A stretch of DNA of 64,000 bases from Candidatus Enterococcus murrayae (GTDB lineage: Bacteria > Bacillota > Bacilli > Lactobacillales > Enterococcaceae), in contig NZ_JAFLVR010000001.1 in the NCBI RefSeq assembly GCF_017315985.1, forward strand, positions 163,073 to 227,072, given 5' to 3'. Of this stretch, positions 50,483 through 59,601 are shown piece by piece (within the stretch, counting starts at the first letter, position 1; each line of letters begins with the position of its first letter). The notes under the pieces were generated by a model. It did not search any database. It was not told the DNA's origin and saw only the letters and a list, made by a program, of their open reading frames with translations. The position numbers were made by a program, and so were the translations under genes.

Positions 50483-51628
50483 TTAAGCGTGATAACGTTC
50501 AACACCATCAAGGTACGTGGCAACTAAATCCATATTAGAATCCAAGACGATAAAATCAGCTGCGCGGCCTTCAGCGATCATACCACATTTATCATCAATA
50601 TTACAGCTGACAGCTGGTACATATGATGCCATCATAATTGCTTGCTCTGGCGTTGCAATCTCCCATTCAACAACATTTTTGATTGCTTCTTTTAGTTTTA
50701 AAATACTTCCAGCCAAGTTTCCCGATTCAAGTCGTGCAGTTCCTTCCTTCACAACTACTGGAAATTCGCCTAAATTGTAATTTCCTTCTGGCATACCGCC
50801 TGCCATCATGCAATCAGTAATCAACGCAACATGATCATGACCCGCTTTTTCCATCAATACTTCAGCAGCCTGTGGATGTACATGATGACCATCGCAAATC
50901 AATTCAGAAAACACATGCTGTAAAGTTAACAAAGCACCAACCATGCCAGGTTCACGATGATTAAATCCGCGCATACCATTATAAGCATGTACAAAGACGC
51001 TTGCACCAGCTTCCACCGCCTCTTGGGCTTCTTCTATTGTAGCGTTAGAATGTCCAAGCGAAACAACAACACCTTCATCAGTCACAGTTTTAACAAATTC
51101 TCTTACCCCTTTACGTTCAGGAGCCAAAGCAATTTTTTTAATCAAACCACCTGATGCTTCTTGCCATTCATGGAAAGTATCCAAATCTGGATCACCAAAA
51201 TAACTAGGATTTTGTGCACCTTTATGCTCTTCAGTAAAGAATGGTCCTTCGAAATAAATCCCTTGAATTTTTGCCCCATCAACCTCTTGATAAACCTTAC
51301 CGATTGTTTCAGCAACATCTTTCAAATGTTCTTTTGAAGATGTCAAAGTTGTGGGTAGAAAACTAGTAACACCACATGACAGCAGACCTTCAGACATAAC
51401 TTTGATTCCTTCAGCATCATTGTCCATTACATCGTGATTCTTATAGCCATGTATGTGAGTATCAACTAAACCAGGAGCAATCCATTTTCCAGATTGGTCG
51501 ATTATTTCTGCTCCTTCTGGTTTTTCTTTCGTATATGTTCCAAAAATGCCAGCAGTGACATCTAAATAACCTGCACCTTTAACACCAGAGTTTAAAAAGA
51601 ATTTGTCAGCATAAATAAATGTTTTCAT
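50483..51628 (-). CDS. nagA: N-acetylglucosamine-6-phosphate deacetylase
   Basis: This 381-residue amidohydrolase converts GlcNAc-6-phosphate to glucosamine-6-phosphate and acetate in the cytoplasm, for amino-sugar use and wall recycling. Visible metal and catalytic elements are APGLVDTHIHGYKNHDVMD, GIYFEGPFFTEEHKGAQNPS, VVSLGHSNATIEEAQEAVEA, FVHAYNGMRGFNHREPG and ALITDCMMAGGMPEG with the catalytic Asp. Length matches the family. A NagR-type operator lies upstream. Downstream gene order shows no nagB here. Confidence 0.94.
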   Translation of the reverse strand: MKTFIYADKFFLNSGVKGAGYLDVTAGIFGTYTKEKPEGAEIIDQSGKWIAPGLVDTHIHGYKNHDVMDNDAEGIKVMSEGLLSCGVTSFLPTTLTSSKEHLKDVAETIGKVYQEVDGAKIQGIYFEGPFFTEEHKGAQNPSYFGDPDLDTFHEWQEASGGLIKKIALAPERKGVREFVKTVTDEGVVVSLGHSNATIEEAQEAVEAGASVFVHAYNGMRGFNHREPGMVGALLTLQHVFSELICDGHHVHPQAAEVLMEKAGHDHVALITDCMMAGGMPEGNYNLGEFPVVVKEGTARLESGNLAGSILKLKEAIKNVVEWEIATPEQAIMMASYVPAVSCNIDDKCGMIAEGRAADFIVLDSNMDLVATYLDGVERYHA

Positions 51629-51689
51629 TGTGAGCTCTCCCTTTTTGTCTTAGTACTTTAAAGTTACTCCTGAATTCATAATAAGTCAA

Positions 51690-51707
51690 GAATGGTGTAG
51701 ACCATTC
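51690..51707. promoter_or_regulatory. NagR/YvoA-type (dre) operator upstream of nagA
   Basis: GAATGGTCTACACCATTC (minus strand) is a 7-bp inverted repeat with a 4-bp centre, close to the known dre pattern AATGGTCTAGACCATT. A TTGACT -35-like box follows directly. It overlaps the stop codon of the upstream regulator gene and lacks a T run, so it is an operator and not a terminator. Confidence 0.7.
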
Positions 51708-52531
51708 TATAAATCTTTTATTTTTTCAATCGCTCGCAGCATTTTTCGATAGTTGATCACTGTATGAAGCTCATCTCGAGCTTCTAACATCCGTATTTTT
51801 AATTCTAAAAGTTCTCTTAATTTATAATAACTGCATTGTTGACGATTCCACTTCAATCCCATATCAACAACTTTCTCAGCCAAATCCAAACGCTCTTGCT
51901 TAACCAAAAAAGTACCATAATTTACAAAAAGATTACTCAATTCACTTCGCTCTGAATAATCAGCCATCATCGTTTGAAATAGTTCAAAACTTTGGTTGTA
52001 GTAGCTTTGTGCTTCATTCACTCGCCCAAGCACAGAATTCATTTTTCCAGCAAAACTTAAAAGCAAAATTTTACTGTCAAAATAGCCAGTATATTTTTTT
52101 GATACACAGATTGAAAGCCCCTGAACAATTTGCTCTAATGCTTTTTCTGGAGCCTCATCGATAAAATAAGCACAAACACCTTTAAAAAAGCAGGCTAACT
52201 GGCGATCTTTATCTAAGTGAGTAATTTGTCGTTCATCTAGATAATCCAATGTCGTTCGTATCTCTAGATACTTTCCGATACGCAAATACATAAACATTTT
52301 ATTGAAATACTTACGCAGGAACAATTCTTCCGGTAAGAAATCCAGCATCAATTGATCAATCGTAATCCCCAGCCGATGACATAATTGCTGAATCACGATA
52401 ATATTAGGAATCTCTTCATTATTTTCAATTCGACTCAAGACACTTTGAGAACAAATCCCTTCAGAAAGATCCTTTTGTGTCATGCCGTGTTCTTTTCTGA
52501 ACTCTTTTAAGACTTGACCAATCGCTTCCAT
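51707..52531 (-). CDS. Rgg/PlcR-like XRE regulator with TPR domain
   Basis: This protein of about 274 residues has an N-terminal helix-turn-helix (IGQVLKEFRKEHGMTQKDLS then ICSQSVLSRIENNEEIP). A helical C-terminal domain with TPR-like pairs follows (CFFKGVCAYFIDEAPEKALE, RVNEAQSYYNQSFELFQTMM, ERLDLAEKVVDMGLKWNRQQ). The layout is that of Rgg/PlcR-type (RRNPP) peptide-sensing regulators. I chose the ATG at 52531 after GGAGGAAG. No small signalling-peptide gene is evident next to it; the neighbours are nagA and tRNA-Leu. It may be an orphan regulator. Confidence 0.82.
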   Translation of the reverse strand: MEAIGQVLKEFRKEHGMTQKDLSEGICSQSVLSRIENNEEIPNIIVIQQLCHRLGITIDQLMLDFLPEELFLRKYFNKMFMYLRIGKYLEIRTTLDYLDERQITHLDKDRQLACFFKGVCAYFIDEAPEKALEQIVQGLSICVSKKYTGYFDSKILLLSFAGKMNSVLGRVNEAQSYYNQSFELFQTMMADYSERSELSNLFVNYGTFLVKQERLDLAEKVVDMGLKWNRQQCSYYKLRELLELKIRMLEARDELHTVINYRKMLRAIEKIKDL

Positions 52532-52684
52532 TGCCACTTCCTCCAAAATATGCGAATTCACATTTTAATAAGTTAATTTTATCTGATGACTAGTTGACAA
52601 GCAACTCTTGCGATCAAAATACACAAAAGGTTTTTAGCCGAAAGATAAAATGCAAACGTATTTCTGCTGTTTTATTCCTCAAAA

Positions 52685-52710
52685 AAAAGATGCACCATAA
52701 TCGGTACATC
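52685..52710 (-). terminator. Terminator after tRNA-Leu
   Basis: GATGTACC...GGTGCATC is followed by TTTTTTTT on the minus strand. Confidence 0.8.
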
Positions 52711-52714
52711 CAAG

Positions 52715-52798
52715 TGCGGCGAATGGGACTCGAACCCACACGAGATCGCTCTCACATGATCCTTAGTCATGCTTGTCTGCCAATTCCAACATCACCGC
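52715..52798 (-). tRNA. tRNA-Leu, anticodon AAG
   Basis: The minus strand folds into a class II tRNA of 84 nt. The acceptor stem is GCGGTGA with TCGCCGC (one G-U pair), the anticodon stem CATGA/TCATG has loop CTAAGGA with anticodon AAG, the variable arm is long, and the T arm carries GTGGGTTCGAGTCCCAT. No CCA is encoded. Confidence 0.93.
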
Positions 52799-52844
52799 AG
52801 AATCTTTTCTCATGATAGCGGGCTAAAATGAAAAAGTCAATAGT

Positions 52845-53030
52845 TTACACGATCGTTGTATCATAGACGTACGTGATATTTCCCTTTAACCCTGCAATAC
52901 CACGAAAAAACTTTTTATCTTCTTGTTTAATCCACGCCTCTCGAAACAAGAAAAATTCATCACGTGTTACTTCTATTTTCTCAATATCTCCCGCCCGTAA
53001 TTGGCCAATTTTTTCCTCAAATGGATTCAT
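52845..53030 (-). CDS. Small hypothetical protein, 61 aa
   Basis: This charged 61-residue protein starts MNPFEEKIGQLRAGDIEKIE after GGAGAG and ends in a beta-like FFRGIAGLKGNITYVYDTTI. No family is recognised, but clean start and stop and its place between tRNA-Leu and a like-oriented gene support coding. It may be cotranscribed with the following basic protein gene. Confidence 0.6.
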   Translation of the reverse strand: MNPFEEKIGQLRAGDIEKIEVTRDEFFLFREAWIKQEDKKFFRGIAGLKGNITYVYDTTIV

Positions 53031-53091
53031 GTTCTTTTTTCTCTCCTATCATCGTAAAACAACAGAAGGATACCTGTCGGCACCTTCTGCT

Positions 53092-53697
53092 TTACTCATG
53101 AAAATATTTACTATTTTCGATACTAGAGCTTTCCTCTTGCATAATCCCTCGTAATGAGCGATCTAAACGTTGACGAGAATTTTTTCTTTCGATCGCCGGT
53201 TGCTTCTGCTCATTTTCAGGCGCAAACAAAATATAAGATTGCCGCGATTTTTCCATTCGCTGCATTAGTTCTTTTGGTGAAATAGCATTAGCTGGTTCAT
53301 CTGGAATCAAAGAAGAAGGAACAAATTTTGGTGAGAAAGGTGTTGCACTGCGACCATTTCGCGTATTAAACGTTGTCTTGGACGTAGTCGCCTCTTTGGG
53401 TTTACGCTCCTCAAATAGTTTTACCTTTTTCGATTCTTTTCGTTCTCCCTGATACATTGGTAAGTTTGCTTTATGATGATCTAGCTCTCTACGTGGTTCC
53501 TCGTCTAAGCTAACACGACGTGTCCGTTTAGCTTTTGGCATTGGTCGCTCAAAAATATCTTTTGCTTCCAAGCGATAACTTGTAATTAAGTCATCTTGTC
53601 CATCAAATAAGACACGCTGATTGGTTTGTACTAATTTAACCCCTGCTTCATCATCAAAAGCAGGAAAACGGCTCTTTTTTCTGCTGTAAGTTTGCAT
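53092..53697 (-). CDS. Low-complexity basic hypothetical protein, 201 aa
   Basis: This soluble protein is rich in Arg, Lys, Glu, Ser and Pro (about residues 40-160: RPMPKAKRTRRVSLDEEPRR, KESKKVKLFEERKPKEATTS). It is predicted to be largely disordered, with helical ends (AISPKELMQRMEKSRQSYIL and NSRQRLDRSLRGIMQE). I do not recognise a family. The ATG at 53697 follows AAGGATG. Disorder with basic patches suggests binding to a protein, RNA or membrane partner. It lies 102 nt upstream of the GH13 gene end in reverse order, not in the glg operon. Confidence 0.65.
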   Translation of the reverse strand: MQTYSRKKSRFPAFDDEAGVKLVQTNQRVLFDGQDDLITSYRLEAKDIFERPMPKAKRTRRVSLDEEPRRELDHHKANLPMYQGERKESKKVKLFEERKPKEATTSKTTFNTRNGRSATPFSPKFVPSSLIPDEPANAISPKELMQRMEKSRQSYILFAPENEQKQPAIERKNSRQRLDRSLRGIMQEESSSIENSKYFHE

Positions 53698-53799
53698 AAT
53701 ATCATCCTTATCGTTCTGATATAGCATAGTTTAGCATAAATGCTGAAAAAATGCTTTTAAATTCCTAAGTAACAGAAGAACTAGAGAAAATCATCAGAA

Positions 53800-55632
53800 T
53801 TAATCGGCATCATGCACAAATAAGCTACCTCTTGGAGCCAATACTTCACCATCCAAAATACGCGCTAGTACTTCATAATCTCCTTGATAAGCACGCGGGC
53901 TTGATAATTCTCCTACATTTAAACTTTGCTCTTCATCTGATAAATTGAGTGCATAGATCACATAGGCTTCTTCGGTATAGCGAATGATTCCGAAAATTTG
54001 TTGCTTTTGAGAATAAAAAGGGAAAAAATGTCCATGCTTTAGCACATCGTGTTTTTTTCTCCGGTTAATCCACTTTTGACAATTTTTAAATAAACGATGA
54101 TCAATGGATTGCCATGGGAAAAATTTTCGATTATCAGGATCTTTACCACCCGTCAATCCAGCTTCATCTCCATAATACACACAAGGAATCCCAGGCATCA
54201 TGAACATTAGTCCCCATGCCTGATCCAATGCCTCAACAGAACCATTGAGCATAGTTAAAATGCGCTCAGTGTCATGAGTCCCAATATTATTTAATTGATT
54301 ATAATAGAAATCTGCTGGATAGTTTTCTTGATATCGAATCATTTCCTCACAGATATTCTTTAATGAGCGTGTTCGTTTTAAGAGATCTAAAATTTGTTGC
54401 CGTAATGGGTAGTTCATTACTCCTTGTAAATGATCTCCAAAAACATATTTTCGTCGTGTATCGTATGCAATCTTATTTGATGCATCTTCCCATACCTCGC
54501 CAATCAAAATTTTTTCTTGATAGGATAAAAGGTTTTTTCGAATACCCGCGATAAAATCATCTGTCAACTCATCAGCAACGTCTAAACGCCAGCCATCAAC
54601 CCCTATCGAGGTCCACTTGGACAAAACACTGTCCAAATCACCATAAATGAATTCCTGATAATTAGGGTTTTCTTTGCGTACTTCTGGTAGATCGGCCACT
54701 CCCCACCAAGACTTATAGTCATCAGGATAATGATTAAACGTAAACCAATCGTGATATTTACTTTGCGGATCACGTGCAGCTCCAGTATTTTCGCCGTAAA
54801 GACCAGAGATATTAAAATAACGGCTATCTTTACCTACGTGAGAAAACACTCCATCTAACACTACAGCAATCCCAGCTGTATGCAAAGCAGCTATTAAACT
54901 ACGAAAATCTTCTTCAGTACCTAAAACACCATCTACCTTGAAATAGTCATTCGTATCATAACGATGATTAGAAGTAGCCTCAAAAATCGGATTCAAATAT
55001 AAAGCAGTAATTCCCAGTTCTTGTAAATAAGGAATTTTCTCTTGAATTCCTTTAAAGTTCCCTCCAAAAAAGTCCCAGCGAGCAATCTCATTCTTCTGAT
55101 TTTTAATATAAAATGGTTCATCTTCTTCAGTCGCATAAATGAAAGAATTCTTTTTTGGCTGATTGATTGTTCGATCAGGATTTCCATTTGCAAATCGATC
55201 AGGAAAAATTTGATAAAAAACAGCATTCCGATACCATTTAGGAGCGATCTCTGGTTTTTGATAGCAGGTTAACTGATAAGGCACCACTTCTTGTTCCGAA
55301 CTGTAGATTCTTCCTTCGCCGCCTTGATCATTGAAGCCATAGTATTGGATCGTTTCGTAATCTTCCGATTCGTGTACCACTTTAAAATAATAAAAATATA
55401 GTCCCCATCCTTGATCCATGATCGTTTGAAAATGAAAGCGATCTTCTGAAGCAGGTTCCATTGGAAATATTTTCTGTCCCACTGAACTTCCTTCTTTTCG
55501 TACAATCAAAAAGACTTTTGTTTTTTGCTGCTCAGGAACTGATAGCCAGATTTTGACCATCGTTCCTTCTTGAACAGCTCCAAATGGTTGCTTATAGCGT
55601 TCTATCCATGGATTAAAGTAAATATGAGTCAT
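53800..55632 (-). CDS. GH13 alpha-glycosidase (neopullulanase/maltogenic amylase-like)
   Basis: This 610-residue enzyme has an N-terminal beta-sandwich of the CBM34 kind (about 1-120) and a GH13 barrel. It has FYQIFPDRFANGNPD, ALYLNPIFEATSNHRYDTND, the nucleophile Asp in VDGWRLDVADELTDDF, the acid/base Glu in ILIGEVWEDASN, and IGTHDTERILTMLNG with the stabilising Asp. No signal peptide, so it is cytoplasmic and probably trims glycogen or maltodextrin branches. The gene overlaps the glgP end by 20 nt and starts after GAGGTG, so it is the last gene of the glycogen operon. Confidence 0.88.
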   Translation of the reverse strand: MTHIYFNPWIERYKQPFGAVQEGTMVKIWLSVPEQQKTKVFLIVRKEGSSVGQKIFPMEPASEDRFHFQTIMDQGWGLYFYYFKVVHESEDYETIQYYGFNDQGGEGRIYSSEQEVVPYQLTCYQKPEIAPKWYRNAVFYQIFPDRFANGNPDRTINQPKKNSFIYATEEDEPFYIKNQKNEIARWDFFGGNFKGIQEKIPYLQELGITALYLNPIFEATSNHRYDTNDYFKVDGVLGTEEDFRSLIAALHTAGIAVVLDGVFSHVGKDSRYFNISGLYGENTGAARDPQSKYHDWFTFNHYPDDYKSWWGVADLPEVRKENPNYQEFIYGDLDSVLSKWTSIGVDGWRLDVADELTDDFIAGIRKNLLSYQEKILIGEVWEDASNKIAYDTRRKYVFGDHLQGVMNYPLRQQILDLLKRTRSLKNICEEMIRYQENYPADFYYNQLNNIGTHDTERILTMLNGSVEALDQAWGLMFMMPGIPCVYYGDEAGLTGGKDPDNRKFFPWQSIDHRLFKNCQKWINRRKKHDVLKHGHFFPFYSQKQQIFGIIRYTEEAYVIYALNLSDEEQSLNVGELSSPRAYQGDYEVLARILDGEVLAPRGSLFVHDAD

Positions 55633-58051
55633 GCTGCGTTACACCTCGATCGTCTTCGTGGGCAAATACAGGCTCTATTTGCCAAATATCGTCTGCATAG
55701 CGTTGAACCGTATTGTCTGAAGAAAAGCGTCCTGCATTAGCAATGTTACGTAAGCTTATTTGCAGCCAACGACGTTTCTCTTGATAAGCTTGATTCACTG
55801 ATTCTTGTGCTGAACAGTAATCTTCAAAATCACGTAAGACAAAAAATTCATCATTATATTTGATCAACGAATCAAAGATCTCTTGACCTTCCGCAAAAAT
55901 ATTGGGAATAGTTCCGTCGATTAGTGTTTTAACTACTTTGTGTATGACGGCATTCTCTCGATAAATTTCTGCCGAAGAATAATTTTTATTCTCATAATAT
56001 TGATAAACTTCAGACTCAGTCAAACCAAAAATAGCAATATTTTCATCACCAACAGCATCTCGAATTTCAACGTTCGCACCATCCAAAGTCGCTATCGTCA
56101 CCGCTCCATTCAACATTAGCTTCATATTAGATGTCCCTGAAGCTTCTTTTGATGCTAAAGAAATTTGTTCACTAACATCTGCTGCTGGAATAATCCGTTC
56201 CGCCAAACTTACATTATAATTTTCTAAAAATACAACTTTCAGTTTATCGTTTATCGTCGTGTCTTGATTAATCAAACGTGCAGTCTCATTTATCACTTTG
56301 ATAATGGATTTTGCGTAATGATAACTTGGCGCAGCCTTTGCCCCAAAAATGAACACTCGCGGTTCAATTGGTAATTCAGGATTTTCTTTTAAATCTAAGT
56401 ACAATTTGATTATATGCAATAGATTTAATAATTGACGTTTATAAGCATGCAATCGTTTGATTTGAACATCAAAAATAGCATGTGTATTTACTTTGATTCC
56501 ATAATGCTCTTGAATATAGTTAGCCAGACGTGCTTTATTCTCTAATTTTGCCTGGTCCAACATATCAAGTACTTGATCGTCTTCCTCATAATTCAATAAT
56601 AAACGTAGATCGCTTGGCTTTTTCCTCCAAGAGTTTCCAATGGTTTTATCAAGTACTTTACTCAATGCAGGATTGGCTAACTGTGTCCAACGGCGCATCG
56701 CGATACCATTTGTTTTATTATTGAAACGTGCTGGATAAATCAGGTAAAAATCGTGCAGAACAACTGATTTTAAGAGATCCGAATGTAACTTGGCTACACC
56801 ATTTGTCGAATGAGAGCCAATAATCGCAAGATGGGCCATATGCACCTGGTTGTTCTGAATAATTCTTGTTCTTTGAATTAAATCAAAATCATGAACACCG
56901 GTCATCTCCTCGACAAAACGCCTATCAATTTCTTCTATAATTTGATAGATTCTAGGACAGACACTCTTCATCATGTTAATCGACCATTTTTCTAAGGCTT
57001 CAGCCATGATTGTATGGTTGGTATAACTCATCACTTCCTGAGTTAAATTCCAAGCCCGTTCCCATCCTAATTCCTGTTCATCAACTAGAAGACGCATGAA
57101 TTCGGCAACACACATCGCCGGGTGCGTATCGTTGATATGAATTGCGATATATTGATTGATGTCATCGATGGGCTTATTGAGTTGCTTATAATAGCGTAAT
57201 ATACTCTGTACACCTGCTGAAACGAAAAAGTATTCTTGTGATAGACGTAGTTTTCTTCCCGCTTCATTAGAATCATCAGGATAAAGTACTGAAGTCAAAT
57301 CTTCTACTGCTCGTCGATCTTCAATACTACGATAACGCTCTTCTTCCTCTGGTGAGATCTCTACTGACCACAGTCGCATTGTATTAACGGTACCATTCTG
57401 ATAGCCAACCATCCCTGTATCGTATGGAACAGCTCGTAAAATCATTCCGCCATGATAGTTCGGCTTTAAAATACCAAATTCATCATGGCTCATGTATACA
57501 TCTCCGCCAATGCGTACATCCACCGCTTTGCTTTCTTTGCGTACCTCCCAAAGATTTCCATTTTGAAGCCATTCATCTGGCAATTCTACCTGATAATTAT
57601 CAACAAAACGCTGCTTAAAAAGTCCATATTTATATCGGATACCATTACCATTTCCTGGCAATCCCATTGAAGCAATCGAATCCATAAAGCAAGAGGCTAA
57701 TCGACCTAATCCGCCGTTTCCTAGAGCCATATCAGGTTCAACTTCTGCCAAATCATCTAAATTGATGCCTAACTCGCTTAAGCCCTCTGTTACCAGATCT
57801 AGCCAGCCCATATTCAATAGATTACTCTTTAACATTTTTCCCGGCAAAAATTCAATAGAAAAATAATAAGCTTGCTTTTGCTCTGCTTCGCGATAGTCTT
57901 TCCATGTCTGCTGCCAATTTTGTGAATATGCCGAAGTCATTAATGAACCCAACGTTTGATAAAGTTCGTTTGGCGAAGCATCTGTGACACCCATCGCAAA
58001 TTTTTCAGCCAAACGGCGACTGAATGATTGCTTAAATTCTGTTTTGTTCAT
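55613..58051 (-). CDS. glgP: Glycogen phosphorylase
   Basis: This enzyme of about 812 residues releases glucose-1-phosphate from glycogen. Typical elements are YYFSIEFLPGKMLKSNLLNM, ALGNGGLGRLASCFMDSIAS, GNGIRYKYGLFKQRFVDNYQ, and the pyridoxal-phosphate Lys in KEASGTSNMKLMLNGAVTIA followed by TLDGANVEI. Length fits the family. I chose the ATG at 58051 (MNKTEF), spaced 9 nt from TTGGAG. A terminator-like hairpin separates it from glgA, so its level may be lower or separately controlled. Confidence 0.95.
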   Translation of the reverse strand: MNKTEFKQSFSRRLAEKFAMGVTDASPNELYQTLGSLMTSAYSQNWQQTWKDYREAEQKQAYYFSIEFLPGKMLKSNLLNMGWLDLVTEGLSELGINLDDLAEVEPDMALGNGGLGRLASCFMDSIASMGLPGNGNGIRYKYGLFKQRFVDNYQVELPDEWLQNGNLWEVRKESKAVDVRIGGDVYMSHDEFGILKPNYHGGMILRAVPYDTGMVGYQNGTVNTMRLWSVEISPEEEERYRSIEDRRAVEDLTSVLYPDDSNEAGRKLRLSQEYFFVSAGVQSILRYYKQLNKPIDDINQYIAIHINDTHPAMCVAEFMRLLVDEQELGWERAWNLTQEVMSYTNHTIMAEALEKWSINMMKSVCPRIYQIIEEIDRRFVEEMTGVHDFDLIQRTRIIQNNQVHMAHLAIIGSHSTNGVAKLHSDLLKSVVLHDFYLIYPARFNNKTNGIAMRRWTQLANPALSKVLDKTIGNSWRKKPSDLRLLLNYEEDDQVLDMLDQAKLENKARLANYIQEHYGIKVNTHAIFDVQIKRLHAYKRQLLNLLHIIKLYLDLKENPELPIEPRVFIFGAKAAPSYHYAKSIIKVINETARLINQDTTINDKLKVVFLENYNVSLAERIIPAADVSEQISLASKEASGTSNMKLMLNGAVTIATLDGANVEIRDAVGDENIAIFGLTESEVYQYYENKNYSSAEIYRENAVIHKVVKTLIDGTIPNIFAEGQEIFDSLIKYNDEFFVLRDFEDYCSAQESVNQAYQEKRRWLQISLRNIANAGRFSSDNTVQRYADDIWQIEPVFAHEDDRGVTQHDSYLL

Positions 58052-58119
58052 TTTTTTCATCTCCAACCTACACTTTTTATAAATAAGATTTAATTATTGT
58101 TATAGCAAAATTTATGATA

Positions 58120-58163
58120 GAAAAAGCCAAAATCCATAGCTCGAGGCTTAGATTCTGGCTTTT
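58120..58163 (-). terminator. Terminator-like hairpin between glgA and glgP
   Basis: AAAAGCCAGAATC...GATTTTGGCTTTTTC on the minus strand, a stem of about 12 bp with U-rich 3' end, inside the glycogen operon. Confidence 0.65.
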
Positions 58164-58169
58164 CGAATC

Positions 58170-59597
58170 CTACATTTGTTTGTATAGTTCTAAATATTGA
58201 CGACTAGACCCATCCCAACTAAAATCACGCGACATCGCTTCGTTCATCATCTTTTGCCAAATGTTTTGGTGGTCGTGATAAAGCTCGATTGCTTGTTTTA
58301 ACGTGTTCATTAAATAGAATGGTTCAAAAATATTAAATCCAAAGCCTGTTCCTTCGTTTGTAATCGGATTGTACGGTTGGACGGTATCTCTTAGACCACC
58401 AATTTCATGCACAATCGGTAACGTACCATACCGCATAGAAATCATTTGCGATAAACCACAAGGCTCAAAAGCTGAAGGCATCAAAAACATATCCGCCCCT
58501 GCGTAAACCTTTTGTGCCAGAGTTACATCGAATGCAATATGAATACTTGTCTTATGCGAGAATTTTTCTCCAAAATATTCGAATTGGTTTTCAAAATTAG
58601 GATCACCAGTTCCAATTAAAACCAGTTGTACATCAAATTGCATCAAATTTTCCATCTCTTGCAAGAGCAAATGAAAACCTTTTTGATAAGTTAATCGGCT
58701 AACAATCCCAATCAAAGGCACATCCGGACGAACCGGCAAATCTAATAATTTTTGCAGTTGAACCTTGTTTTCCGTTTTTTTATTAAGCTGTTTTGCATCA
58801 TAATTTGCAAAAATCGCTGGATCTTTTGCTGGATCAAAGGAATCGTAATCAATCCCATTCAATATTCCATGCAGCTTCCCGCTTTCCATTCGTAAAATCA
58901 CATCTAAACCCGCTCCAAACTCAGCCGTTTTGATTTCTTCAGCATAAGATGGACTCACTGTAGTTACACGATCTGCATAAAGAATACCAGCTTTCATAAA
59001 GTTCACACAATCATTAAAGCGAATAGTTCCATCATCATACCGCTCACTCCCTATACCAAATAAATCATGCAGCACTTCTCGATCGTATTGCCCTTGAAAT
59101 TCAATGTTGTGAATAGTAAGAACGGTACGTATTTGATTGAGTTTTTGAATCCATCGATATTTTTCTTTTAGTAAAAACGGTATAAAGGATGTATGATAGT
59201 CGTTCAAATGCATCACATCAGGAATAAACTCAATTTTCTCCATCAACTCGATGACTGCTTGTTGATAAAAAGCAAAGCGTTCCCCGTCGTCATAATAACC
59301 GTACAATTCCGGCCGATTGAAGTAATAGAGATTATCTAAGAAATAATAGTCAATGTCATTCATTCGCAAGTATTTAACACCGCAATACTGCTTGCGCCAA
59401 CCAACATAGACATCATAAGAAAATAGATCCTCCAGTTGCTCTTTATAGCGATCCGGCATTTTTGTAAAATATGGTAAAACAACTTTTATATCCGTGCCTT
59501 TTTCCTTCAACGCTTTCGGTAAAGCCCCCGCAACATCACCCAATCCTCCTGTTTTAAAAAAGGGTGCACATTCCGCTGCTACAAATAATGTCTTCAC
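58170..59597 (-). CDS. glgA: Glycogen synthase (ADP-glucose)
   Basis: This 475-residue GT5 enzyme elongates alpha-1,4-glucan from ADP-glucose. The ADP-glucose-binding KTGGL appears in AECAPFFKTGGLGDVAGALP. Also present are LTIHNIEFQGQYDREVLHDL, GIVSRLTYQKGFHLL and the second binding site MPSAFEPCGLSQMISMRYGT. Length matches bacterial GlgA. The gap to glgD is 4 nt. Confidence 0.95.
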   Translation of the reverse strand: MKTLFVAAECAPFFKTGGLGDVAGALPKALKEKGTDIKVVLPYFTKMPDRYKEQLEDLFSYDVYVGWRKQYCGVKYLRMNDIDYYFLDNLYYFNRPELYGYYDDGERFAFYQQAVIELMEKIEFIPDVMHLNDYHTSFIPFLLKEKYRWIQKLNQIRTVLTIHNIEFQGQYDREVLHDLFGIGSERYDDGTIRFNDCVNFMKAGILYADRVTTVSPSYAEEIKTAEFGAGLDVILRMESGKLHGILNGIDYDSFDPAKDPAIFANYDAKQLNKKTENKVQLQKLLDLPVRPDVPLIGIVSRLTYQKGFHLLLQEMENLMQFDVQLVLIGTGDPNFENQFEYFGEKFSHKTSIHIAFDVTLAQKVYAGADMFLMPSAFEPCGLSQMISMRYGTLPIVHEIGGLRDTVQPYNPITNEGTGFGFNIFEPFYLMNTLKQAIELYHDHQNIWQKMMNEAMSRDFSWDGSSRQYLELYKQM

Positions 59598-59601
59598 GTT
59601 T

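Noticed and set aside
51690..51707. Palindrome as terminator of the Rgg-like gene
   Set aside because: No T run follows on the minus strand and the sequence matches the NagR operator pattern.
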